8,032 nucleotides of DNA from the NCBI GenBank assembly GCA_043793345.1, contig JAYVXF010000056.1:1-8032 (forward strand), read 5' to 3'. The DNA is from UKL13-2 sp043793345 (GTDB taxonomy: Bacteria > Pseudomonadota > Gammaproteobacteria > Burkholderiales > Usitatibacteraceae). The position numbers and the translations under genes were made by a program. The notes beneath the pieces are model-generated. The model had not been told where the DNA came from. It did no database searches and saw nothing but the letters and a program-made list of their open reading frames with translations. Below are positions 1 to 6,278 of the stretch, piece after piece (within the stretch, counting starts at the first letter, position 1; each line of letters opens with the position of its first letter).

Positions 1-152
1 GGTGTCGTTGCAGATCGCGCGCCGTCGTTGGCATCGCCCCCATCCCCGTTGCCCCCTCGCTTCGCTCTCCCCCCGTGGCCGGGGGAAGGAGCAGATTGGT
101 GATCATCGTAATAAGTTGCATTAAATATGAAGCACTACACTAACTTTTTTCC

Positions 153-764
153 ATGAGCCGAACGCATCCCATTGAGTCCATCGCCAGCCATGCGGATTTC
201 CGTCCGCTCGCGGGCATCAAAGGTGCCTGGGTTGATTTGCGCTACGCGAGTGCCCATAATTTTGTCGGCCGCGATTTGTATTCTCCACTCGACTGCGCGT
301 GGCTGCACCGGCACGCCGCCGAGGGATTGGAAAAAACCATTGCGTGGCTCGCGCTGCAACGCGCCGACTTGAGTTTACTGGTGCTCGACGCCCTGCGTCC
401 GCAACGCGTGCAAGAACAATTGTGGCAAGCCTTGCAGGGCACCGCGCTACTCGGCTATCTCGCCAATCCGGTGCGCGGCTCGATTCATTCGTTCGGCATG
501 GCGGTCGATATTACGCTCGTCGACCGTCATGGCGTTGAGCTGGATATGGGCACGCCGTTTGACGACTTAAGCGAACGCTCGCATCCGGCACTGGAAGACG
601 CGATGCTCCTGCGCGGTGAATTGACCGCGTCGCAAATTGGCAATCGGCGACTCCTGCGCGAGGCGATGCGGCACGGCGGTTTCAACGGGATCGGCAGCGA
701 GTGGTGGCACTTCGATTGCGGGGATCGCGATGTGGTGCGGGCGGAATATTCACGCATTCTTTGA
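153..764 (+). CDS. ddpX: D-alanyl-D-alanine dipeptidase, VanX/DdpX family (peptidase M15D)
   Basis: A zinc metallopeptidase of 203 residues, the usual family length, that hydrolyses the dipeptide D-Ala-D-Ala. Visible in the sequence: the N-terminal family motif DLRYASAHNF (residues 28-37), an LRP arginine at R82 (equivalent to VanX R71), the zinc motif SIHSFGMAVD giving H112 and D119, and EWWHFD giving the catalytic base E183 and third zinc ligand H186. Spacings match VanX H116/D123/E181/H184. No signal peptide or membrane segment is seen, so it should act in the cytoplasm. The ATG at 153 is chosen because the family motif begins 27 residues later; no Shine-Dalgarno sequence precedes it (a T run does). 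No vanH/vanA-type ligase or dpp transporter gene is adjacent, so a role in D-Ala recycling is more likely than glycopeptide resistance; that role is inferred. Family assignment is strong. Confidence 0.93.
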   Translation: MSRTHPIESIASHADFRPLAGIKGAWVDLRYASAHNFVGRDLYSPLDCAWLHRHAAEGLEKTIAWLALQRADLSLLVLDALRPQRVQEQLWQALQGTALLGYLANPVRGSIHSFGMAVDITLVDRHGVELDMGTPFDDLSERSHPALEDAMLLRGELTASQIGNRRLLREAMRHGGFNGIGSEWWHFDCGDRDVVRAEYSRIL

Positions 765-770
765 GTCGCG

Positions 771-3491
771 CTAAAAGTTCCCGTCAGCCGAACCAAGCAT
801 CAACACCATCTTGACCGTTTGCTCCGGCTGGTGCCCACCTTCGGCAACAAACCCCAGACGCTCGGTGAGAGCCAACATGGCTGCGTTGGTCGACAACACC
901 GCCCCATCCATCGATGCGTAGCCCGCATCGCGTGCGCAGGCGATCAACGCTTTCATCAACACGGTACCAACGCCACGACCCTGCCACGCATCCGCGACCG
1001 CACAGGCAAACTCGGCACTGACCCGATCCACGTTGGGATAGTATCTGGCGACACCGGCGATCTCATCCACGCCGGGCACCATTAGCAGCAACGCCATTTC
1101 GCGGTCGTAATCGAGCTGCGTAAAGCGCGCGATCATTTCCGCTGACAGTGCGGTCACCGAATGCTGAAATCGGGAATAGCGCGAGGCGTCCGATAGCTTG
1201 GCGACGAACGCTTGCTCGCGTTCGGCGTCGTCCGGCCGGACGGGTCGCAACATTAACGCGCTGCCATCTTTCAACCGCACTTGCCTTTCCAGCTCGATCG
1301 GATAAGGAAAAATCGCCATGTGGCGATAACGATGATCCGTGATCGGCAGCTCTGGATTGATGACGACACGTGCATCCACGACTACCGCGCCGCTCGGGTG
1401 TGCGAGCACCGGATTCAAATCCATTTCCTCGATCCACGGTAACAGGCATGCCATCATCGACACGCGTTGCAGCACGTCGATGATGGCGTCGTCGTTGATC
1501 GCGGGAACGTCGCGATAGGCGTTGAGCACAGCGCGCATCCTGGTCGCGGCCATCAGCATGGCCGCAAGGCTGGGATTGAGCGGCGGCAACGCCAGCGCTA
1601 CATCGCGCAACACCTCAACCGTGATGCCACCGGCCCCGAAGGCAATCACGGGCCCGAAAACAACATCGCGTTTGAGCCCGACCAACACTTCGCGCTGATG
1701 CGCAAATTTCATCATCGGCTGGATGTTGACGCCATCGATGCGCGCGTCTGGCCTGATGCGTTCGAGGTGTTCCATCATGTCATCGAATGCGTGTCCGGCT
1801 TGTTTGCTGTCGGCGAGGTTTAGCCGCACGCCGCCCACGTCGCTTTTGTGGGTGATGTCGGGCGAATGAATTTTCATCACCACCGGATAGCCCATCGCTG
1901 TTGCCGCAGCCTGTGCAGCTTCACTTGTGGTGGCAATTTCCCCTGCGTTTACCGGCAGGCCGAACGCCAGCAGCAGCGATTTGGCCTCGATTTCAGACAG
2001 CACCGTCCGCCCTTGACGCAACACTTCCGCGCGGATGTGCGTTGCCTTTTCCACCGCAAGCGACGCGTCATGAAAATTCATTGCCGCGAACGCCGGCACC
2101 GATTCGAGCAGCATCTGCTGATGGCGCTTGAAGCGAACCAGACACGACATCGCCTCGACCGCATTTTCCGGCGTCATGAAATTGGCGATCGCGGATTTCT
2201 CCAGCATCATGCGCGCCTCGATAATCGACGCGCCACCCAGCAAGGCTGCAAACACCGGCTTGTCGTGCTGATGCGCAATCGGCATGATTGCCGCCGCGAC
2301 CGCTTCCGCCGTGGTCGCCCGCTGCGGGCAAAACAATACCAGCGCCGCGTCAACATTCGCGTCTTCCATCACCGCCTCGGTGGCCGCAGAAAAACGCGCC
2401 GCTGTCGCATCGCCGATGATGTCAACCGGATTCGCTTTTGACCAGTGCGCGGGTAACACGGCAGTTAATTTTTCAATCGTCGCGACCGAAAGTTTCGCCA
2501 GTTCAAGACCGTTGTCCACCACCGCGTCGGCGGCAACGACACCGGGGCCGCCACCATTGGTGACAATGGCCAACCGCGCCCCGGCTGGGCGCTTGGCACT
2601 GGCGAGAATGCGCGCTGCGGCAAATAATTGTAGCGAGCTCGATACCCGCACCGCGCCCGAGCGCGCGAGTGCTGCGTCGAACACCGCGTCACTTCCCGCC
2701 AGCGCACCGGTATGGCTGGTAACCGCCTTGGTGCCCGCGCTGTGGCGGCCCGCCTTGAAAACCACCACCGGCTTTACGCGCGCGGCCGCACGCAGCGCTG
2801 AGACAAATCCACGCGCATCGCGGATGCCTTCGATGTACAACAAAATACTTTTGGTCTCGCTGTCGTGAACGAGGTAATCGAGCACCTCGCCAAAATCCAG
2901 ATCGAGTGCCGCGCCGAGCGACACGACACTTGAGAAACCGATCTCCGTCGTCGCTGCCCAATCCAGCAGCGCAGTACACACCGCACCCGATTGCGAAATC
3001 AGCGCGAGTGGGCCGGACTTGCAGGCGGCGTTGGCGAAGGTCGCGTTCATGCCGATGGCGGGACGCATGATGCCGACACAATTCGGGCCGATCATGCGTA
3101 TGCCGTAGCGCGCGAGCGCAGCTTGAACCTGCCTGGTGCGCAGCAGCCCCTCTTTGCCGATTTCATTGAAGCCTGCTGAAAGCACCACTGCGTTTTTTAC
3201 GCCAACGCGACCGGCGTCTTGCAAAATTTCCGCGACGGTATCGGCGGGCGAGGTAATCACCATCAAATCTGGCACCGTCGGCAAATCCTCAACCGCGCGA
3301 TAACATTTTTCGCCGGATACGTTGCGGTGTTTTGGATTGACCGCGTACAAAATGCCGCCGTACGCGTTTTGAAAGCCGTTGTTGCGCATGTTCTCAAAGA
3401 CGAAACGACCCAGCGCGCCCTCGCGCGCAGAGGCACCGATCACGGCCACGCTGCGCGGGGATAGAAGTGAATGAAGGCAGTGCTCGGACAT
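771..3491 (-). CDS. pat: Pat-like fusion: NDP-forming acyl-CoA synthetase domains plus GNAT acetyltransferase
   Basis: A 906-residue protein in the order CoA-binding domain (about 9-100, with SVAVIGAS), succinyl-CoA-ligase-like domains (about 110-460, with GPNCVG at 135-140 and SQSGA near 166), ATP-grasp (about 493-712, with THKSDVGG around 547-554) and a C-terminal GNAT domain (about 740-887, with the acetyl-CoA loop QGRGVG at 837-842). This is the architecture of protein lysine acetyltransferase Pat (YfiQ/PatZ/Pka, 886 residues in E. coli), which acetylates acetyl-CoA synthetase and other proteins. Unusually, a TSHTGA motif keeps a histidine at residue 260, where ADP-forming acyl-CoA synthetases carry the phosphohistidine; the HKSD histidine (548) is also present. 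The start at 3491 is preferred over a longer in-frame extension to 3605, because the extra 38 residues are Pro/Arg-rich and unlike the family, while the CoA-binding fold begins right after this ATG. No good Shine-Dalgarno sequence is seen. Convergent with the dipeptidase gene. An active acyl-CoA synthetase is the alternative or additional function. Confidence 0.9.
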   Translation of the reverse strand: MSEHCLHSLLSPRSVAVIGASAREGALGRFVFENMRNNGFQNAYGGILYAVNPKHRNVSGEKCYRAVEDLPTVPDLMVITSPADTVAEILQDAGRVGVKNAVVLSAGFNEIGKEGLLRTRQVQAALARYGIRMIGPNCVGIMRPAIGMNATFANAACKSGPLALISQSGAVCTALLDWAATTEIGFSSVVSLGAALDLDFGEVLDYLVHDSETKSILLYIEGIRDARGFVSALRAAARVKPVVVFKAGRHSAGTKAVTSHTGALAGSDAVFDAALARSGAVRVSSSLQLFAAARILASAKRPAGARLAIVTNGGGPGVVAADAVVDNGLELAKLSVATIEKLTAVLPAHWSKANPVDIIGDATAARFSAATEAVMEDANVDAALVLFCPQRATTAEAVAAAIMPIAHQHDKPVFAALLGGASIIEARMMLEKSAIANFMTPENAVEAMSCLVRFKRHQQMLLESVPAFAAMNFHDASLAVEKATHIRAEVLRQGRTVLSEIEAKSLLLAFGLPVNAGEIATTSEAAQAAATAMGYPVVMKIHSPDITHKSDVGGVRLNLADSKQAGHAFDDMMEHLERIRPDARIDGVNIQPMMKFAHQREVLVGLKRDVVFGPVIAFGAGGITVEVLRDVALALPPLNPSLAAMLMAATRMRAVLNAYRDVPAINDDAIIDVLQRVSMMACLLPWIEEMDLNPVLAHPSGAVVVDARVVINPELPITDHRYRHMAIFPYPIELERQVRLKDGSALMLRPVRPDDAEREQAFVAKLSDASRYSRFQHSVTALSAEMIARFTQLDYDREMALLLMVPGVDEIAGVARYYPNVDRVSAEFACAVADAWQGRGVGTVLMKALIACARDAGYASMDGAVLSTNAAMLALTERLGFVAEGGHQPEQTVKMVLMLGSADGNF

Positions 3492-3665
3492 GAGCGTGAG
3501 TATGCCTGTAATTGCGGGCGTGTCGCTCGCAGGCGGACGGCGTGAATGAGGCGAGTGTCGGTGCGGCGGTGGCCAGGGTGATGGGTTTGCTGTTCGAGGT
3601 GCCACCTGCGGCTTGTACGCTTACTCAGCACTCAGAAATAATGGCGACAGTTTCAAATCAGGGTT

Positions 3666-3693
3666 CGTCATTCCCGCGAAGGCGGGAATGACG
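3666..3693. repeat. REP-like intergenic palindrome
   Basis: A perfect 12 bp inverted repeat, CGTCATTCCCGC (3666-3677) and GCGGGAATGACG (3682-3693), around a GAAG loop. Sequences of this CATTCCCGC/GCGGGAATG type are known to be dispersed in intergenic spacers of many proteobacterial genomes. It lies about 175 bp upstream of the Pat-like gene start. There is no T run, so it is unlikely to be an intrinsic terminator. Copy number in this genome cannot be judged from the window. Confidence 0.75.
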
Positions 3694-3702
3694 GTGCAGG
3701 AT

Positions 3703-3722
3703 GAATATTGTCGTCAATATTC
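3703..3722. repeat. Perfect AT-rich hairpin next to the REP-like palindrome
   Basis: GAATATTG (3703-3710) and CAATATTC (3715-3722) form a perfect 8 bp stem around TCGT. It may be extended by CAG (3697-3699) pairing with CTG (3723-3725) across a small bulge. It starts 9 bp after the previous palindrome, so the two may be halves of one compound repeat. An operator site is the alternative; nothing in the sequence decides between them. Confidence 0.5.
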
Positions 3723-3816
3723 CTGACTGCTGTGTAAGGTCAGTGTGCCGGGGGATGTTTCAACGTCTAGCACTGGTGCGGTGTTCGGGGCGCTTTGTGG
3801 CTGCGAGGCGCGCAGA

Positions 3817-3924
3817 ATGGCGGTTTGCATGAATTATTGCGACCCTGCCCCTTGGCATTATGCGTATGTCACCGTCGCGAACTGCGGGGCCGGTTTTGCG
3901 GAGCTTGCTCGCGCGTTGCTCTAA
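3817..3924 (+). CDS. possible small ORF, 35 residues, unrecognised
   Basis: ATG at 3817 has a GAGG eight bases upstream and opens 35 codons ending in TAA at 3922-3924. The peptide starts MAVCMNYCDP and ends ELARALL. It has three cysteines and a WHYAY stretch but no recognised motif. It sits in the spacer upstream of vapB, on the same strand. An ORF this short in GC-rich DNA is easily a chance event, and I cannot name any function. Confidence 0.15.
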   Translation: MAVCMNYCDPAPWHYAYVTVANCGAGFAELARALL

Positions 3925-3931
3925 GAGGGGA

Positions 3932-3967
3932 TGCCGGTTGACGACCGGCAGCGGCGCATGAAACAAT
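3932..3967 (+). promoter_or_regulatory. candidate vapBC promoter with hairpin over the -35 box
   Basis: TTGACG (3938-3943) matches the sigma-70 -35 box in 5 of 6 positions. It is followed after 18 bp by AACAAT (3962-3967), which matches TATAAT in 4 of 6. This would start transcription near 3974, at the edge of the operator-like repeat just before vapB. The -35 box overlaps a perfect 7 bp inverted repeat, TGCCGGT (3932-3938) and ACCGGCA (3944-3950). The promoter call is inferred from box matches and position only. Confidence 0.35.
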
Positions 3968-3996
3968 ACACCCATATTGTTTAGTATGGGTGTATT
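3965..3996. promoter_or_regulatory. inverted-repeat operator of vapBC (candidate)
   Basis: AATACACCCATA (3965-3976) and TATGGGTGTATT (3985-3996) are a perfect 12 bp inverted repeat with an 8 bp spacer, ending one base before the vapB ATG. Toxin-antitoxin operons are typically repressed by the antitoxin or the complex binding such palindromes near the start, and VapB's N-terminal ribbon-helix-helix binds DNA this way. The right arm also contains the only weak Shine-Dalgarno-like GGG for vapB, so an RNA hairpin here could also limit antitoxin translation. Both roles are inferred. Confidence 0.6.
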
Positions 3997-3997
3997 T

Positions 3998-4258
3998 ATG
4001 AAAACCACCATTGAAATTTCAGACGCACTTTTTGCTTCCGCAAAAAGTTTCGCGCAACAGCGCCAAACCACAATGCGCGCGTTGGTTGAAGACGGGCTGC
4101 GCCGTGTACTTAGCGATTCTCATGCGCAGCTCAAACCCGTCTTCAAGCTCAAAGACGTGAGTGTTCACGGCAAGAAAATGTTGATTTCGGACCCACGCCG
4201 CTGGCAGCAAATGGAAGAAGACCATGTCACTTCGCGCGCCGTGAAGCCGACCCGATGA
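3998..4258 (+). CDS. vapB: VapB-type antitoxin
   Basis: An 86-residue antitoxin expected to neutralise the PIN-domain ribonuclease encoded directly downstream and to autoregulate the operon. The N-terminus, MKTTIEISDALFASAK followed by a helix ending near residue 38, is a typical ribbon-helix-helix DNA-binding arm. The C-terminal part (about 45-86, with DPRRWQQMEED) is the usual extended toxin-binding segment. ATG 3998 is chosen because MKTTIEIS is the standard VapB beginning; upstream in-frame TTG 3977 and ATG 3986 would place the inverted repeat inside the gene. The stop overlaps the toxin start as ATGA (4255-4258), indicating translational coupling. Family assignment is by motif and context. 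Confidence 0.88.
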   Translation: MKTTIEISDALFASAKSFAQQRQTTMRALVEDGLRRVLSDSHAQLKPVFKLKDVSVHGKKMLISDPRRWQQMEEDHVTSRAVKPTR

Positions 4259-4686
4259 TCGCGGTTGATACCAATGTTCTGGTGTACGCACACCGGGCAG
4301 AATCGGACTTTCACGCGCAAGCTTTTGGATGCCTGAAATCGTTGGCCGAAGGTGGTCAGCGATGGGGAATCCCGGTGAGTTGTCTGCATGAATTCCTGTC
4401 GGTCGTAACGAATCCAAAGATTTTCAATCCCGCCAGCAAGCACGAGCAAGCGCTCCTCCAGGTCGACGTATGGCTCGCCTCTCCTCATGCGCATGTCCTG
4501 CACAGCGGCTCGCAGCACTGGCGCATCCTGTCGGATCTCACGCGAAAAGCCAAACTCAGGGGCGGGCAATTTCACGATGCACGCATAGCAGCCATTTGCA
4601 TTGAAAACGGCGTGGCCGCACTGTGGAGCGCGGATCGTGACTTTGGACGATTCAAAGACCTGAAAACCGTTAATCCGCTTGTGTAA
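4255..4686 (+). CDS. vapC: VapC-type PIN-domain ribonuclease toxin
   Basis: A 143-residue PIN-domain toxin. Known VapC proteins are magnesium-dependent RNases that cut tRNA or rRNA and stop growth when the antitoxin is degraded. The acidic catalytic set is complete: D5 in VDTNVLVYA, E46 in CLHEFLSVV, D108 in FHDARIAA, and D127 (with D129) in SADRDFGRF. The protein ends in VNPLV, a common VapC ending, so it looks full length. Translation is coupled to vapB by a 4 bp overlap. The gene is convergent with the lipoprotein hydrolase gene, 37 bp between stops. The specific RNA target cannot be told from sequence. Confidence 0.92.
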   Translation: MIAVDTNVLVYAHRAESDFHAQAFGCLKSLAEGGQRWGIPVSCLHEFLSVVTNPKIFNPASKHEQALLQVDVWLASPHAHVLHSGSQHWRILSDLTRKAKLRGGQFHDARIAAICIENGVAALWSADRDFGRFKDLKTVNPLV

Positions 4687-4692
4687 CGCGTT

Positions 4693-4699
4693 GTTAGAT
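4693..4699. other. single integron-type core site GTTAGAT (weak)
   Basis: GTTAGAT on the + strand fits GTTRRRY; read on the - strand it is ATCTAAC, fitting RYYYAAC, placed just after the hydrolase stop where the attC of a cassette would start. It is followed on the - strand by AACGCGTT and CAAGCGG, which resemble an attC left arm, but the right half is not found because vapC coding sequence begins there. One such 7-mer is expected about once per kb per strand by chance, so it is weak alone. Confidence 0.25.
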
Positions 4700-4723
4700 C
4701 GCATATTTACCGGCGACTCGACA

Positions 4724-5734
4724 TCAGTAGAGCTCCGCCATCAGCCGCTCCAGTGCGCCCTCGCGTCCCGCAGCTGTGGCGGCGAGCACGCCCTGTTGTT
4801 GCAGGATCGAGACCAGCTGACGCGGCGCGACACCCTTGTAGCCCACGATCGCCACGTGCCCCGCCGCGACTTGGACGTTGGCGAGGCGCGGGTATCCGTC
4901 GATGATCGGCTGGTACTGTTCCGCGAGGCTGAAGATGTAGTCGCTCTCCAGGCAGGCGCCCGCCGCGTCGCGACGGCGGCAGGCATCGCGCTCATCGGTG
5001 ACCACCTTCACGTAGCGCCGCACCGAGGCGACCAGCGGACCGGGGTGGCGGATGAAATCGGAAGAGGCGGTGATCTCGTACCAGTTGTCGCCAGTCACGG
5101 CCCAGCAAGCGAGCGACACCGTGCCCAGACTCGCCCAGTGCAGACTGCGATAACCGCAGGCGTTAGCGACCGCGATGCCCGAGAGTGGCGCCGAGACCGT
5201 CACCAGATTCACGTTCACCCCGTTGCGCTCCCAGTCCGTGCGATGCTCGCCTTCCATCGCCTTTCTGGCCACAAGCCCGCCCATGCTGTGGCCGATGACG
5301 GTGATGTCGCGTTTGCGCATTCTCTCCGCCAGCGCCCCGACTGCAGCGACCAGCTGCGCGGAGCTGTGCAGCAGGCTGGCTCGGTCGTCGTAGTTGAAGC
5401 AGATCGCCTGCTGGCCGTGGAACGCGTAGAGCTGCGCGAGCGACCGGAACCGTCCAGCCGACCCATTGCAACCGTGCACCAGCACGGTAACCGGCTTCGA
5501 CGAGTCGAGATAAAAGGTCTGGTCCGGCGCATCGGTGCAAGGGCCTAACTGTGGGAGCCGGACGGTGATGTCGGGAGCGGGGAGCCGGCCGACTTCTAGA
5601 GGCGTGGGGTCGAGATCCGGTGGTCGCAGGGAAGCGCAACCGGAAAGCAGGCTCGCAAGGAGCGCACCGAATATGATGCCGCGAGCATTGAGCGCTCTAG
5701 CGTGAGGCGGATCCAATCTACGGTAGGTGATCAT
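4724..5734 (-). CDS. lipoprotein alpha/beta-hydrolase (esterase/lipase-like)
   Basis: A 336-residue protein with a basic N-terminus, a hydrophobic stretch (about 20-30) and lipobox LLSGC with the lipidated cysteine at residue 33, so it should be a membrane-anchored lipoprotein. The mature part is an alpha/beta-hydrolase: oxyanion loop HGCNG (88-92) and nucleophile elbow GHSMGG with Ser150. A late AAGHVAIVG places the probable catalytic histidine at 293; the acid is not certain. The substrate is unknown. ATG 5734 is used because it gives a normal signal peptide; a TTG at 5767 would extend it by 11 residues into the attC-like element. There is no Shine-Dalgarno sequence; the ATG lies 3 nt after a GTTAAAT core site, as in integron cassettes. 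Eight cysteines or so in the mature part may form disulfides (inference). Confidence 0.85.
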   Translation of the reverse strand: MITYRRLDPPHARALNARGIIFGALLASLLSGCASLRPPDLDPTPLEVGRLPAPDITVRLPQLGPCTDAPDQTFYLDSSKPVTVLVHGCNGSAGRFRSLAQLYAFHGQQAICFNYDDRASLLHSSAQLVAAVGALAERMRKRDITVIGHSMGGLVARKAMEGEHRTDWERNGVNVNLVTVSAPLSGIAVANACGYRSLHWASLGTVSLACWAVTGDNWYEITASSDFIRHPGPLVASVRRYVKVVTDERDACRRRDAAGACLESDYIFSLAEQYQPIIDGYPRLANVQVAAGHVAIVGYKGVAPRQLVSILQQQGVLAATAAGREGALERLMAELY

Positions 5735-5737
5735 GCA

Positions 5738-5815
5738 ATTTAACGATTGACACAAACGGCGAGCCAAAGGGCGAGAAGCAGCCTTTGGAAAGTCCGCTCG
5801 ATGGAGGGGTTAAGC
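5738..5815 (-). other. attC-like recombination site (78 bp)
   Basis: Read on the - strand it begins GCTTAAC (5815-5809, fits RYYYAAC) and ends GTTAAAT (5744-5738, fits GTTRRRY), the core boxes of an integron attC. Inside is a perfect 7 bp stem, CCAAAGG (5764-5770 on +) with CCTTTGG (5782-5788), enclosed by CGAG (5760-5763) and CTCG (5797-5800) with an 8-base bulge on one side. Length is within the usual attC range of about 57-141 bp. It lies between the GFA and hydrolase genes with the hydrolase ATG 3 nt beyond the R' end. No integrase gene or attI site is visible in the window. Confidence 0.6.
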
Positions 5816-5869
5816 GTCGCTTTTCGGACACCTTATCTGCCCCAAACTACCGCAAATCCCCGGTGAGGA

Positions 5870-5914
5870 TCACCAAAGATTCTTTCCGTCGATGACTTCG
5901 ACTTTGATGCTTTC
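5870..5914 (-). other. in-frame continuation of the GFA gene after an amber codon
   Basis: Directly after the TAG at 5917-5915 the same frame continues 14 sense codons, ESIKVEVIDGKNLW, then TGA at 5872-5870. GFA-family proteins normally end with a segment of this kind, a short strand followed by D-G-(K/R)-N. The stop therefore looks like a recent nonsense mutation (or sequence error) replacing one codon, and the tail is the lost C-terminus. With it the protein would be 122 residues. Confidence 0.7.
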
Positions 5915-6238
5915 CTAGTCGAGGTCATCAAAAAGGCGCGCATTAACACCGACCTTCATGTTCGCAAAATCTGGCTTGCCAGTTGAAAAGTCCGGAGATT
6001 CCGAGTAGGTGTCACACCCACAAATGGCGCAATAGTGATGGGCAACGGTGTACGTCTTCCATTGATACGTTGACACCCGATCGCGCGAAGTCGTTAGCTT
6101 GAACTGGGTTGGCTTGTAGTAAGCATGCAACGCGCCACGTTTGGAGCAGAACGAGCACGTGCAGCGCGTCACTGAAGCCGGGGCTTCGGAGACCTCGAAT
6201 TGTGTAGCCTTGCAATGACAGCTTCCCTTGAGCGACAT
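5915..6238 (-). CDS. GFA-family (CENP-V/GFA) zinc protein, C-terminally truncated
   Basis: A 107-residue small zinc protein of the family named after glutathione-dependent formaldehyde-activating enzyme; most members have no proven substrate. The two cysteine sets are complete: C7 and C9 (SCHC) with C70 and C73 (CAIC) for the structural zinc, and C26, C28 and C31 (CTCSFC) with the spacing of the second zinc site. The ATG at 6238 is chosen over an upstream one at 6265 because AAAGGA lies six bases before it and the cysteine motif follows at once. The frame ends at TAG in ...RLFDDLD, but family-like sequence continues beyond, so the last 15 codons are cut off. All zinc ligands precede the stop, so the protein may still fold. 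It lies upstream of the hydrolase on the same strand, with an attC-like element between. Confidence 0.85.
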   Translation of the reverse strand: MSLKGSCHCKATQFEVSEAPASVTRCTCSFCSKRGALHAYYKPTQFKLTTSRDRVSTYQWKTYTVAHHYCAICGCDTYSESPDFSTGKPDFANMKVGVNARLFDDLD

Positions 6239-6269
6239 GGCGCGTCCTTTCTTTGATGCCACCACAAAT

Positions 6270-6278
6270 AGTGTAACA
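6270..6278 (-). promoter_or_regulatory. possible extended -10 element for the GFA gene
   Basis: On the - strand TGTTACACT reads as an extended -10 (TG-N-TACACT, 4 of 6 with TATAAT), about 32 bases before the GFA start codon. No clear -35 box stands at the right distance. Weak; inferred from position. Confidence 0.25.

Noticed and set aside
66..90. C-run/G-run pairing upstream of the dipeptidase as a terminator
   Set aside because: Only about 5 bp of low-complexity C/G pairing without a T run; could arise from base composition.
96..141. Promoter for the dipeptidase gene
   Set aside because: AT-rich, with TTGCAT and TACACT words, but the spacing (14 bp) is wrong and no better pair was found.
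1848..2441. 197-residue + strand ORF opposite the Pat-like gene
   Set aside because: Rich in His/Arg and antisense to a clear coding frame; a shadow of GC-rich codon use.
3492..3605. 38-residue N-terminal extension of the Pat-like protein from a non-ATG start
   Set aside because: Pro/Arg/Ser-rich, unlike the family N-terminus, and the CoA-binding fold starts right after the ATG at 3491.
3760..4071. 103-residue - strand ORF over the vapB promoter
   Set aside because: Overlaps the operator palindrome and vapB start, has no motif and no plausible ribosome site.
4679..5548. 289-residue + strand ORF opposite the hydrolase gene
   Set aside because: Antisense to a gene with a lipobox and a GHSMGG motif; its own translation shows no recognisable motif.
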